DNA of 60,132 nt, taken from Rhodobacteraceae bacterium XHP0102. GTDB taxonomy: Bacteria > Pseudomonadota > Alphaproteobacteria > Rhodobacterales > Rhodobacteraceae. The notes beneath the pieces are model-generated. The model did no database searches. It saw only the letters and a program-made list of their open reading frames with translations, and was not told the origin of the DNA. The translations under genes were made by a program, and so were the position numbers. Location: NCBI GenBank assembly GCA_025751475.1, contig JAOWLD010000002.1, forward strand, positions 562,501-622,632, written 5' to 3'. Each line of letters begins with the position of its first letter. The first letter of the stretch is position 1. Positions 45,565 through 54,017 of the stretch are shown piece by piece.

Positions 45565-45990
45565 TCAGGCCAGCGCGTCGCTGGTGGCGTAATGTAGAAT
45601 GATGGGTACGACCGCTGCCTTAAGGCTCGCGGCCCCCTCGATTGGCAGATCGACCGGCTCGGGGGCCTCGGCCTCGACCCAGTCGCAGCGCCCGCGCAGG
45701 GTGCGGTCGGCTGCGATGGCCGCGCCGATGCGCCCCATCAGCCGGTCAAATCGTGCGTCACGTTCTTCGCCGGCCTGTACGATAACCTCGAGCTCGGCGC
45801 GGTGCTGGTAGTGATACATCAGCGGCGAAAGCGTCACGCCAGGCTCGCCCGGATTGCCGTCGCGCAGGATCATCAGGCCCGAGGGTGGGATGCGTTCTGG
45901 CAGGACCTCGCTGCGCAGCACCGGGACTCGGGGAACGGTGCGCAACAGGTCTGCCAGGGCTTCCAAAATGGTCTCGCGGGGCGTGGGCAT
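45565..45990 (-). CDS. tail terminator-like protein (gpU position)
   Basis: The 141-residue protein has a helical N-terminus (TPRETILEALADLLRTVPRV) and a beta core (MYHYQHRAELEVIVQAGEER). The start at 45990 is set by AAAGG before it; ten further in-frame codons upstream lack a site. Size and position right before the tail tube gene match tail terminators. Related phage proteins are often misannotated as acyl-CoA transferases. Confidence 0.7.
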   Translation of the reverse strand: MPTPRETILEALADLLRTVPRVPVLRSEVLPERIPPSGLMILRDGNPGEPGVTLSPLMYHYQHRAELEVIVQAGEERDARFDRLMGRIGAAIAADRTLRGRCDWVEAEAPEPVDLPIEGAASLKAAVVPIILHYATSDALA

Positions 45991-46034
45991 CTGGTTGCCT
46001 TTTTCGAATGAATTCGCCAATAAACGGGCTTGTC

Positions 46035-46110
46035 GGGCCCGTAGCTCAGCGGTTAGAGCTGACCGCTCATAACGGTTAGGTCGCAGGTTCGAATCCTGCC
46101 GGGCCTACCA
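46035..46110 (+). tRNA. tRNA with CAU anticodon (Ile2 or Met), prophage-borne
   Basis: This is a 76-nt cloverleaf with encoded CCA. The anticodon loop CTCATAA is closed by ACCG/CGGT, and the T-arm is GCAGGTTCGAATCCTGC. The first pair is G-U (GGGCCCG/CGGGCCT). The GGTCGC after the anticodon stem recalls tRNA-Ile2, whose C34 becomes lysidine to read AUA, but elongator Met is not excluded. It lies antisense within the phage late operon. Confidence 0.88.
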
Positions 46111-46112
46111 CG

Positions 46113-46199
46113 GCCCACGTGGTGGAATGGTAGACACACGAGACTTAAAATCTCCTGGCCAGTTTGGCCGTGCCGGTTCGAGTCCGGCCGTGGGTACCA
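46113..46199 (+). tRNA. tRNA-Leu (anticodon UAA), prophage-borne
   Basis: This is an 87-nt class II tRNA with a long variable arm (CTGGCCAGTTTGGCCG) and anticodon loop CTTAAAA closed by GAGA/TCTC. The T-arm is GCCGGTTCGAGTCCGGC and CCA is encoded. It has a G-U first pair like its two neighbours. It reads UUA and UUG, UUA being rare in GC-rich hosts. It starts 3 bases after the preceding tRNA. Confidence 0.93.
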
Positions 46200-46202
46200 A
46201 GG

Positions 46203-46292
46203 GGAAGAGTGGCCGAGCGGTCGAAGGCACCGGTCTTGAAAACCGGCGTAGGTGAGAGCCTACCGTGGGTTCGAATCCCACCTCTTCTGCCA
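46203..46292 (+). tRNA. tRNA-Ser (anticodon UGA), prophage-borne
   Basis: This is a 90-nt class II tRNA with anticodon loop CTTGAAA closed by CCGGT/ACCGG, a variable arm built on CGTAGGTGAGAGCCTACCG, and T-arm GTGGGTTCGAATCCCAC. CCA is encoded, and the first pair is again G-U. It reads UCA. It ends 8 bases before the stop codon of the convergent DUF6441-like phage gene. Confidence 0.93.
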
Positions 46293-46299
46293 GGTCCCG

Positions 46300-46932
46300 T
46301 TATCCCTTCAACCTTGGTTCCAGCCAGTTCGCGACGATCGCGACAGGGATGCGGTCCTGTGCAACCTTGGCGGCTCGGTCCAGATCCAGCCTTTTGCGCA
46401 GCTTGACTTGTCGCACCAGCAGGAAGATCGGAACCGTCGCGCGGCCGCGCCCGGTTTTTGAGCGTGACGCGACCCCAAGCCCTCGGTTGTTCAGGCGTCC
46501 ATCGGCCACCAATAGGCTCGGCCCAGTGCGGCGATAGACAAAGCGCAGGCGCAGACCACGGCGGCGTTCCCAATCGCCGGGGGTGAGCGCTTTTCCTCGT
46601 GTGCCCTTGCCAGCGGCCTCAGTGGGGATGGCAAGCCAAAACCCGTCTTTTGAGCGGATTATTGGTCCGGTGTCATGCGCTCCGACGATCACCGGGGCCC
46701 GCGACCAGATTAGGGCTGCGGCATTCAGGCTGGGCTCACCTCTGGGGTAAGTTGCCGACCGGATGGTCCGGGCCAAACGCGCACCAAGGCCTGTGCCGGT
46801 AATCTGTCCGCGCCAGTTCTGTTTCAAGCCGGAGCCAGCGTCTGCAACCGCCTTGGTGACGGCTTTTTCGCCAGCCGTGATCTCGGCGGCCATCATCGCG
46901 CCAATGTCCCCATCAATCTTTATCTTGATCAT
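46300..46932 (-). CDS. phage minor tail/neck protein (DUF6441-like, gpZ position)
   Basis: The 210-residue protein starts MIKIKIDGDIGAMMAAEITA with GLKQNWRGQITGTGLGARLA, a pattern of DUF6441 proteins found between head-tail joining and tail terminator genes. The C-terminus is basic (RQVKLRKRLDLDRAAKVAQD). Position suggests a neck or tail-completion role like lambda gpZ. The three tRNAs on the other strand lie directly after its stop. Confidence 0.7.
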   Translation of the reverse strand: MIKIKIDGDIGAMMAAEITAGEKAVTKAVADAGSGLKQNWRGQITGTGLGARLARTIRSATYPRGEPSLNAAALIWSRAPVIVGAHDTGPIIRSKDGFWLAIPTEAAGKGTRGKALTPGDWERRRGLRLRFVYRRTGPSLLVADGRLNNRGLGVASRSKTGRGRATVPIFLLVRQVKLRKRLDLDRAAKVAQDRIPVAIVANWLEPRLKG

Positions 46933-46947
46933 GGCATTCCCCTCGCT

Positions 46948-47292
46948 TCATTGCCCAAGATCAGCATGAGGATCTGGCCACCAAGGCAAGAGTTCCACTG
47001 TCCAGACCAGCCGCTCGCGATCACGCTGCGGTGCGCCCTGTACGGCGAAGAGCTCGCCTGCGATCTCGAAGCGATCGCCAGCGGCGAGCTCCGGACAGTC
47101 ACTGACGCGCACATCCAGAACCACGCTGTCGCTGACCAGACGCGCGGCACCAAACTCGACGATCCGGTCTGGATTGCGGCGCATCACGCGAACCCCGCGC
47201 TCCACCCCGATGCCGGATTGCTGGTAAAGCGCCGGGGTAGAGAGGTTTGGATCCGCGAAGAGTAGATCAGTCGCGATGGCAAAGGCGGTCAT
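46948..47292 (-). CDS. head-tail joining protein (gpFII-like)
   Basis: The 114-residue protein has an N-terminal helix (TAFAIATDLLFADPNLS), then a beta barrel (RIVEFGAARLVSDSVVLDVR and GDRFEIAGELFAVQGAPQRD). This is the layout of lambda FII-type joining proteins. It is placed right after the major capsid gene, which is its conserved position. Confidence 0.75.
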   Translation of the reverse strand: MTAFAIATDLLFADPNLSTPALYQQSGIGVERGVRVMRRNPDRIVEFGAARLVSDSVVLDVRVSDCPELAAGDRFEIAGELFAVQGAPQRDRERLVWTVELLPWWPDPHADLGQ

Positions 47293-47303
47293 CAGACTGG
47301 CAC

Positions 47304-48326
47304 TCAGTTCGAGCTGTGCAGGCGGATGGCCAGCCGTGGGCGCTTGTTCACCGGCAAGATTGAACTTTCCGTCATCAGATCAATCCAACGGCCCTTGGCA
47401 TCCAACATCTGCCGCGCGTAGAGCGGCAAGCCGACGGTGTTGGCTGTTTCCAGCAGGTTCGCCGGCCCGCCATATGTGGTGAAGGTGTCGAAGGTGCCAA
47501 GAGGGAAAGCGATGCCTTCACCCGCAGGAATCAGGCGTTCCGAGGTGCCGTTCGAGAGGGTGACCGAGCCGTTGTATTCCTCGAAGAGGATCCCTGCGAA
47601 GGGGAAGGCGCGGCGCATATCTTCGCGCAAGGGTTGGCCGCCCGTGGCCGAGAAGAACTTATAGGCCTCTTCGGTCTTGGGGTGGCTGATCAGCTTGTCG
47701 AAGAACTCCGAACTCACCAGCGCATGGGCGGTGGTCATGGTCTCGCCAAGCAGACTGTCCTCGATCCCGCGCAAAACCGTGCGGACCTTGCCCTGGATAT
47801 TGGTGCCGGCTGTCCCAAAAACGAAATCGACCGAGATCTGCTCGATCCCGAATTCGGTGAAGTAGTTGTATAGGGTCGTGCCGGCACCATCCTTCACGAT
47901 GCCGCGGAGCGCGTTCATCTCCATGTATTCGCGGGTTTGAGCATGCTTGCGGCGCATGAGCGTCAGCTTGTGGTTCATCACCTCGACCAATGGGTCTGCC
48001 GCATCCGACAGGCCCAGCGCGGGCATCCCCTGAATGTCGGCCGGCAGGATCACATCGTCATGGGGGATCCAGGGAAGCGCGAAGCTGCGCATCGAACGCT
48101 GCTCGCGGGTGCCGACGGTGGCCGGTGCACCCAGCGGCACGGATGGCAGGAGGCTCAACACGCCCTCGCGCTGCTCAATGACAACAGAGCGTTGGGTGAC
48201 GCCTTCGAAGCGAAAGAGGCCGATTTGGCCGAGGCGGGTGTGGAGATTGGGCAGGATATTGATGGCCTGCGTCATCTCGGCGAGCGAATAGCCGCCCGCG
48301 TCAAATGGGTTGCGGGTGATGGTCAT
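47304..48326 (-). CDS. major capsid protein (lambda gpE family)
   Basis: The 340-residue protein has the usual length for gpE-type capsid proteins. Characteristic stretches are FDAGGYSLAEMTQAINILPN at the start, LTLMRRKHAQTREYMEMNAL in the helical spine, and a C-terminus with PLYARQMLDAKGRWIDLMTE. The ribosome site GGAG lies before ATG 48326. It follows the decoration protein gene as in lambda (D, E). Confidence 0.92.
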   Translation of the reverse strand: MTITRNPFDAGGYSLAEMTQAINILPNLHTRLGQIGLFRFEGVTQRSVVIEQREGVLSLLPSVPLGAPATVGTREQRSMRSFALPWIPHDDVILPADIQGMPALGLSDAADPLVEVMNHKLTLMRRKHAQTREYMEMNALRGIVKDGAGTTLYNYFTEFGIEQISVDFVFGTAGTNIQGKVRTVLRGIEDSLLGETMTTAHALVSSEFFDKLISHPKTEEAYKFFSATGGQPLREDMRRAFPFAGILFEEYNGSVTLSNGTSERLIPAGEGIAFPLGTFDTFTTYGGPANLLETANTVGLPLYARQMLDAKGRWIDLMTESSILPVNKRPRLAIRLHSSN

Positions 48327-48367
48327 GGGGTACTCCGGAGAATGAGGGGAGGAATGTTGCGGCCTGA

Positions 48368-48748
48368 TTAGGCGGCGTCGCGTGGGATGATGCCGAGCGC
48401 CACGAGCTGGTTGTGTTTTGCGGTGATCTTTGCCGCGTCATCGACGCTGGCGTCAAAGACAAGCCCGGCCTTGGACAGAATGGCCGGCCCGCGGACAAGG
48501 ACGACGGCCTCCTGATCCGCATCACTGGCGTCGGTGGCGTAGAGCATGACAGCCGCCGCCGTCTGCGCGCCATCACTGCCGCCTGAAGTGGCGAGCTTGT
48601 ATTTGCCGCTCGCGGTGATGCGGCCAAGCACGGCGCCAACCGGATAGGTGGTGCCGGCCAGCAGCGTCACGGTCTCGCGGGTGAAGTTGGGGTTCAGCTC
48701 GTATTTGAGGACATCGCCCATGGTGGGCGGTTGGGTCAGCACGGACAT
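48368..48748 (-). CDS. head decoration protein (lambda gpD family)
   Basis: The 126-residue protein has the HDPD pattern: YELNPNFTRETVTLLAGTTY, then VGAVLGRITASGKY and AAVMLYATDASDADQ, ending in GIIPRDAA. GGAGA lies 6 bases before ATG 48748; a TTG two codons earlier is less likely. Decoration trimers stabilise the expanded capsid. Confidence 0.88.
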   Translation of the reverse strand: MSVLTQPPTMGDVLKYELNPNFTRETVTLLAGTTYPVGAVLGRITASGKYKLATSGGSDGAQTAAAVMLYATDASDADQEAVVLVRGPAILSKAGLVFDASVDDAAKITAKHNQLVALGIIPRDAA

Positions 48749-48835
48749 GGGCAATCTCCGATGGTGTGAGGGTCAAAAAGAAATCCCCCGCCGGGGAGGA
48801 GCGGCAGGAGATCAGGTGTTTACGGGGTGAGCGGT

Positions 48836-49300
48836 TCAGCCCCTGCTGCCCGCCGAGGCAGCCTTCTTCGCGGCGGCCACAATCGGGCTTTCCGCGGTCT
48901 CGGGAAGAACTGGAGAGGGCGGGGCTGCCACGATGTCGCGGGCGTCCGCTGCCGCGCTGGCGCGTTCCAGCACAAGGCGGCGCAGGGCTTCTGGCGCTGT
49001 GCCGTCGCGCAGGGCCTTCGCGGCATCGATCGCGATGCCGAGGCGGCCTGCTTGCGCCGCGATCTCGGCAATTTCGGCTGCTGACTCGCGCAGCTGCGCA
49101 GAGACCTCTGCCAGATTGCCGGGGTGCGCAGCGGATGGCGTATGCATGGGCGCCGCGACGGCGATGGGTGCGGGGTCGTCTTCCTGCACGCCACCGGCAT
49201 CATCCTGGGTGTCCGAATTCTCAGCAGCGCTGTCCAACGCGGTGTCTTCGGTGTCAGTAGTTTGAGCAGTTTCTACTGCGGCATCTGTTTTGGCGCTCAT
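48836..49300 (-). CDS. Nu3-like scaffold protein from an internal start in the protease gene
   Basis: In frame within the S49 protease gene, AAGGAGG lies 6 bases before an ATG at 49300. The resulting 154-residue product is acidic and Ala-rich, with a coiled-coil middle (RESAAEIAEIAAQAGRLGIA) and a C-terminal AAAKKAASAGS. This repeats the lambda C/Nu3 arrangement in which the scaffold is the C-terminal part of the protease gene, made separately. Confidence 0.75.
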   Translation of the reverse strand: MSAKTDAAVETAQTTDTEDTALDSAAENSDTQDDAGGVQEDDPAPIAVAAPMHTPSAAHPGNLAEVSAQLRESAAEIAEIAAQAGRLGIAIDAAKALRDGTAPEALRRLVLERASAAADARDIVAAPPSPVLPETAESPIVAAAKKAASAGSRG

Positions 49301-50260
49301 GGCGGCCTCCTTTGGTCGGGGATAGGTTGCGCGCGGCAGCCGCGCGGTGGGCATTGGGCTCGATATGCTTTCGCGGAAGCGGGCAAAGCCCCGGGTGAGA
49401 TCGATCACTTCGTCGGCCAGGCCTGCGGCAACAGCATCGGTGCCGCGATATGTGGCCGCTTCGGTCGCCAGAGCAGCGTCTTGGCTCAGCCGGCTAGAGC
49501 GGCCAGCTGTGACGGTCTCTGCAAAGAGAAATCGCAGGATGTCGATCTCGCGCTGGATGTCGTCCCGGACGTTCTCGGGCAGCGGCGCGTATGGGTTGCC
49601 ATCGACCTTGTGGGCGCCTGAATGGATCATGGTCACACGCACGCCGTCTTGATCGAGCTGACCGCTGAGATCGGCATGCATCACCACCACGCCGATACTG
49701 CCGACGGCGCCGGTGCGCGGCAGCAGGATGCGGTCGGCCTGGGAAGCCAACGCATAGCCTGCTGAAAAGGCGTGTTCGGCGACAAAGGCCCAGACTGGTT
49801 TGTCGCGGCGCAGCGCGCGGATCCGGTCGGCGAGGTCAAAGACGCCGGCCACCTCGCCGCCGAAACTGTCGATTTCCAAGGCAACGCCGCGCACTGTCGG
49901 ATCGCTGGCCGCCGCTTCGATCTGTGCCGTGATCCCCTCATAGCTCGTCTGGCCTGAGGACTGGCCGATCCAGCCTCCGCGATGGATCAGCACGCCGGAA
50001 ATCTCCATCACCGCGATGCCGTCCACGACGGGGTAGGGCGCATTGCCATTTTGCTGCAGGTGGTCGGCGAGGTTGCCGGCCAGAATGCTGGCTCGGGCGG
50101 GCAGGGTGGCTGAGCCTTCTAGAGAGATATCCGGTTCCAGTAGCTCAACTGGCCTTCCTAATATGCGCGGCCCGAGGCCGGATAGAAACGCCATGGCCTT
50201 TGAGGGTTCGACCAGCAGCGGCGTATTAAAGGCGCGTGCGGCAATGCGGGCGTGGAGCAT
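48836..50260 (-). CDS. S49-family head maturation protease (lambda gpC-like)
   Basis: The 474-residue protein has a protease domain (~75-290) with catalytic Ser166 in HAFSAGYALAS and Lys218 in IHSGAHK, the SppA/S49 pair. A C-terminal scaffold region (~321-474) follows. The substrate-loop region LEIDSFGGEVAG is typical. The ATG shares a base with the portal stop (TAATG). It processes the scaffold and portal during prohead maturation. Confidence 0.9.
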   Translation of the reverse strand: MLHARIAARAFNTPLLVEPSKAMAFLSGLGPRILGRPVELLEPDISLEGSATLPARASILAGNLADHLQQNGNAPYPVVDGIAVMEISGVLIHRGGWIGQSSGQTSYEGITAQIEAAASDPTVRGVALEIDSFGGEVAGVFDLADRIRALRRDKPVWAFVAEHAFSAGYALASQADRILLPRTGAVGSIGVVVMHADLSGQLDQDGVRVTMIHSGAHKVDGNPYAPLPENVRDDIQREIDILRFLFAETVTAGRSSRLSQDAALATEAATYRGTDAVAAGLADEVIDLTRGFARFRESISSPMPTARLPRATYPRPKEAAMSAKTDAAVETAQTTDTEDTALDSAAENSDTQDDAGGVQEDDPAPIAVAAPMHTPSAAHPGNLAEVSAQLRESAAEIAEIAAQAGRLGIAIDAAKALRDGTAPEALRRLVLERASAAADARDIVAAPPSPVLPETAESPIVAAAKKAASAGSRG

Positions 50261-51765
50261 TAGGATTTGTCCTCTTCGGTGCGCAAACGCGCTGTCACGT
50301 CATCGGCTGTGTCATCGCTGCCATCGTCATCTTCTCTGTCGTCGTTGACCGGTTCTGCCTGCACGCCCTGCGCCGGCGACCCCGGCCGGCGAAAATCAAG
50401 CCCCAGCGCGCGCTCACGTTCCCGCTCCGCTGCAACTTCCCGATCCACCTGCTCGGCGTCATAGCCGCGCTCTGCGATAGCCTGCGTGCGGGATTTGAGC
50501 CCAGCCTCGATCTGGGCGATCTCGGCATTGGCGTCTTTGAGGGGATCGACCCAGTCCCATTTCGTGGGCAGCCAGTCCGCCGCTAGCATCCGAGGGCGAT
50601 CCTTTTCATAGCCGGGCAGCGACAAAGCGCCTGACAGCACCGCCAGATCTAGCCAGCGTGCGTAGACCGGGCGGCAGAGTTGGTAGACCATCACCGAATG
50701 CTGCCAGGCAGAGACGCGCCGGCGGAACTCGATCAGCGCCAAGCGCGAGTTCGAGAAGTTCCCCTTCACCATGTCATTGGCAAGATAGGGATAGGGGATC
50801 CCGAGCGCAGCGGAGATTTGCAGGAGCGTCCGATACTGAAACGGCTCATAGGTCGCCCCGCTATCGGCAGGTTGGCCGACGGTCACATCCTCGCCAGGAT
50901 CTAGCCGCACGATCTGGCCTGGACTGATTTCGACGCCGGCAGGCATCTCTTCATCGTCCAAGGGGGCGAGCGGGTTCTCCGGGGCGGGGGAGGTCACGAA
51001 CATCGCATACATCGCCGCGACCTTTTTGCGGTCGAGTTCAGCATCGTCGTACTGATCCAGGAGGAAGAGCTTCACGATGGCCGGGGCGAGTTTCGACACA
51101 CCGCGCAGCTGCCCGCCTTCCACCGGGTCGATGATGTGGATCACCTCCGAGGCGGGCACGCGGACAATCTCACCCGAGAGCCCCGGATCGGTGCTGTCGC
51201 CTGGGTGACGGCGGAGGAAGTGATAGGCCACACGCCGCCCGATCCGGTCGAACTCGATCCCCTGCCGGATCGCGTTGCCGTTTCGCGCCACGCCGGTCTC
51301 ATGGAGCGGCAGCATTTCCGAGGGTAGCATCTGGAGTTGGAGGGGGACCGTGAGGCCATCCTCCACGCGCCGTGGCCGGATCCGCACGAACACTTCACCG
51401 GCCAAGAACACCTCGCGCGCCGCTCTACGCTGCAGCCCGTAAAAATCCGTCAGCCCCTCGGCGTCTGCCTCATCCGTCCAGGCGAGCCACAATCGTTGCA
51501 GCTCTTCCTTTTGGGCGGCATCGGCAAGTTTCGAGATGGGCTTGATCCCATCGCCCACGGTGTTCGCTGCCCAGCTTTCGACCGCGTTCGCCGCATAGCC
51601 ATTGTTGCGCACGAGCCAGCGGGCGCGGGCGGTGATGTCTGGGCCCGAGGCTGCAATAAGCGCATTCACATGTGCCCGCGTGGCCTGGAACCCGCGCAGG
51701 CGGCGGTGGTGCTGGCCCGCGTCAAACCCTCCGATGAAGGCGCCAATGCGCTGTCGCCAGTTCAT
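50260..51765 (-). CDS. portal protein (lambda gpB family)
   Basis: The 501-residue protein has the lambda-type portal core: RARWLVRNNGYAANAVESWA, EVFLAGEVFVRIRPRR, then VIHIIDPVEGGQLRGVSKLA and LGIPYPYLANDMVKGNFSNS. The C-terminal 50 residues are very acidic (DDREDDDGSDDTADD). The ATG at 51765 shares a base with the gpW stop (TGATG). The portal forms the packaging vertex. Confidence 0.93.
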   Translation of the reverse strand: MNWRQRIGAFIGGFDAGQHHRRLRGFQATRAHVNALIAASGPDITARARWLVRNNGYAANAVESWAANTVGDGIKPISKLADAAQKEELQRLWLAWTDEADAEGLTDFYGLQRRAAREVFLAGEVFVRIRPRRVEDGLTVPLQLQMLPSEMLPLHETGVARNGNAIRQGIEFDRIGRRVAYHFLRRHPGDSTDPGLSGEIVRVPASEVIHIIDPVEGGQLRGVSKLAPAIVKLFLLDQYDDAELDRKKVAAMYAMFVTSPAPENPLAPLDDEEMPAGVEISPGQIVRLDPGEDVTVGQPADSGATYEPFQYRTLLQISAALGIPYPYLANDMVKGNFSNSRLALIEFRRRVSAWQHSVMVYQLCRPVYARWLDLAVLSGALSLPGYEKDRPRMLAADWLPTKWDWVDPLKDANAEIAQIEAGLKSRTQAIAERGYDAEQVDREVAAERERERALGLDFRRPGSPAQGVQAEPVNDDREDDDGSDDTADDVTARLRTEEDKS

Positions 51766-51974
51766 CACAGATCTTTCACAGCATGGGGACGCAGAACACG
51801 CCCAGCGTCGCGCTGCAATTTGGCGATGCGGCGCTCCACATCACCGATTGCCGCGGCCAGCTCAGCATCCGTGCCGTAATTGACGGTCTTGCCGTCATAG
51901 CTGACAGACCGCGTGCCGCTGTAGCGCGCGGCCAAGAGTGCGCTGTGGCGGAATTTCAGCTCGTCGAGGGTCAT
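51765..51974 (-). CDS. head-tail joining protein gpW
   Basis: The 69-residue protein has the gpW pattern: TLDELKFRHSALLAARYSG, then RSVSYDGKTVNY and a C-terminal helix. gpW stabilises packaged DNA and prepares the head for FII. It lies between terminase and portal, as in lambda, with tight coupling on both sides. Confidence 0.9.
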   Translation of the reverse strand: MTLDELKFRHSALLAARYSGTRSVSYDGKTVNYGTDAELAAAIGDVERRIAKLQRDAGRVLRPHAVKDL

Positions 51975-51977
51975 TCA

Positions 51978-54017
51978 TCATTCCATGTATTTGGGCGTGC
52001 TGATCTTCCAGCCGCGCCGCCGGGGCGATGCAATCCGCCCGGCTTGAGGGTCGGTCGATTTCTCAGGTTTGGCCGTTTGCGAGGTGACAGCCGTTTCCAC
52101 GCCTGCCTGCTTCTCCAACTGCCGCCACATCTGTTCGTCAAAGCGGTCGGCCCCGAGGATCCAGGCGGCCGCGCGGGCATAGACCCGGGTATCCAGCGCC
52201 TCATTCCGCTCACGCATCTTTTGCCATTCCTGGCGTGCGTAACCGCGCCGGTCGCGTATCGTCACCAGCTGCTCGGCCACCAGCTGCTTGAGCCATTCAC
52301 TATCCGCCCAGTCGGGCAGGTGGATCATGCCCGCCGGATTGGGCGCGCCGGACGCGCGATCCTCATCTGAGGGCCGCTCAAGCCGCAGATAGCGATAGGT
52401 CTCGGCTTTGAAGGTGGCGGTGGCCACCGTCCAGAGCCGGGCCCCGCGTTTCAGTTTCCGGCCATTCACGGTGGCATCGACAAAGGTCGGGCCCGAGACG
52501 GGCGTCGCCCGGTTGAACCCCTCCAAGCCTTTGACTGGGGCCACCTGCGCAATGCCCTGCGCCCGAGCCCAGGCGTAAACGGCAGAGGTCTCATACCCGG
52601 TGTCGATCGCCAGCTTGGCCAGCGGCATCACGGCGCCGTTTTCGTGCACCCAAGTTTGGCCCAGTAGGTCCGTTAACGTTTGCCAGCATGTGGGATCTCC
52701 CGGACCACCTGGAATGACGATATGATCGACGAGCCAGCTTTCCAGCCCACGCCCCCAAGCCCAGACATCCACCTCGATGCGGTCTTTCTGGACGTCGGCG
52801 CCAGCGGTGAGGAACAGACCACCCATCGGGATTTGCGCGGCATATGCCTCGCGCCTATCGGCCAGCCGCTGCCATTCCGGCGCGTCCCCGTTTTCAACAC
52901 AGGTCTCACCGAGCAGTGTGTTGCGCGCCGCGCGTAGCATTTCGTCGGAGCCTTGGGCTGCCAGCCAGTCCCGCGCGATCTGCTCCCAGCTTTTCCAGCC
53001 TATCGGCGAATAGAGCGCCGAGAGGTGGAAGCCTATGGCGTTGGGATCGGCGCTGATCGCGGTCGCCCGCCATTCACCACGCTCGAGCATCTGCGTCTTG
53101 TGGTGCTCGGCAATGGGCTGCTCGCAGCCCTCGCAGGCATAGGCCGCCGTTTCTGGCCGCCCTTTGTCCCAGCGTAACCGCTCGAACTGTAGCCATTGCA
53201 TATGGCCGCAATGCGGGCAGGGCACGAAGTAGCGCCGCTGGTCGCTGGCCTCAAACTCCCGCTCGATGCGCGAGAGCCCTCGAATGGTCGGTGTCGACAC
53301 CATGAACACTTTGCGCCGATGGGCAAAGGTTGTGGTCCGAGCCTCGGCGAGACTTACTGGGTCACCTTCCTCATCGGCTGAGGCCGGATAAGCGTCCACC
53401 TCATCCAAAAACACATAGCGCGCCGGCATCGAGCGCAGGCCGGTGGCTGAATTGGCGCCGGTCAGCACCAGGAGGCCGCCCGGAAATTCCTTGGACAGCA
53501 TCGAATTGCCGGCATCGCGCGACCGCGCCGGCTGCACGCGCTCTTTCAGGGCCGGGCTGTCCTCGATCAGCGGATCGATCCGGCCCCGCGATGTCCGCTT
53601 GGCCATCTCGACGGTCGGAAGTACCGCCAGCATGGGGCCCGGCGCGTGATGGATGACAAAACCGATCCAGTTGTTGCCGGCTTCCGTTGCGCCGACTTGG
53701 GCCGCTTTCATGAAGCTTATGCGCTGCGCCGGGTGCCTTGGCGACAGCGCATCCATGATTGCGCGTAGGTATGGCGTTCGAGCTGTGCGATATTGCCCGG
53801 GTTCAGCCGAGGCCCGCGATGACAGTTTCCTGTGCTTATCTGCCCATTCGGAAACGGTCAGGTCAGGGTCGGGCCGCATCCCCCGGCGCCACGCGCGCAG
53901 GATATCCTCGGCGCCGTCAAAGGCGAGATCGAGGCCCTCGGTCAGATCAGATGTGTTCTCCTCCTCATTCAAGCGAGACCCTGAGGTCGGCCAGGGCGTC
54001 GAGCTGCTCTCGGACAT
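51978..54017 (-). CDS. terminase large subunit (GpA family)
   Basis: The 679-residue protein has the GpA ATPase region with FMKAAQVGATEAGNNWIGFV, Walker B YVFLDEVDAYP and coupling segment VFMVSTPTI, a CPHC/CEGC zinc-like cluster (~265-310), and a C-terminal nuclease part (GADVQKDRIEVDVWAWGRG, AIDTGYET). It cuts and packages DNA. Translation may begin at the ATG (54017) or at an in-frame TTG (53972) that overlaps the stop of the small subunit gene (TTGA); the latter would remove a 15-residue Ser/Pro-rich start. Confidence 0.93.
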   Translation of the reverse strand: MSESSSTPWPTSGSRLNEEENTSDLTEGLDLAFDGAEDILRAWRRGMRPDPDLTVSEWADKHRKLSSRASAEPGQYRTARTPYLRAIMDALSPRHPAQRISFMKAAQVGATEAGNNWIGFVIHHAPGPMLAVLPTVEMAKRTSRGRIDPLIEDSPALKERVQPARSRDAGNSMLSKEFPGGLLVLTGANSATGLRSMPARYVFLDEVDAYPASADEEGDPVSLAEARTTTFAHRRKVFMVSTPTIRGLSRIEREFEASDQRRYFVPCPHCGHMQWLQFERLRWDKGRPETAAYACEGCEQPIAEHHKTQMLERGEWRATAISADPNAIGFHLSALYSPIGWKSWEQIARDWLAAQGSDEMLRAARNTLLGETCVENGDAPEWQRLADRREAYAAQIPMGGLFLTAGADVQKDRIEVDVWAWGRGLESWLVDHIVIPGGPGDPTCWQTLTDLLGQTWVHENGAVMPLAKLAIDTGYETSAVYAWARAQGIAQVAPVKGLEGFNRATPVSGPTFVDATVNGRKLKRGARLWTVATATFKAETYRYLRLERPSDEDRASGAPNPAGMIHLPDWADSEWLKQLVAEQLVTIRDRRGYARQEWQKMRERNEALDTRVYARAAAWILGADRFDEQMWRQLEKQAGVETAVTSQTAKPEKSTDPQAGRIASPRRRGWKISTPKYME

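Noticed and set aside
46035-46292. The tRNA trio as a host attB where the phage integrated.
   Set aside because: Phage structural genes of one operon lie directly on both sides (neck gene and tail terminator), so the tRNAs are inside the element.
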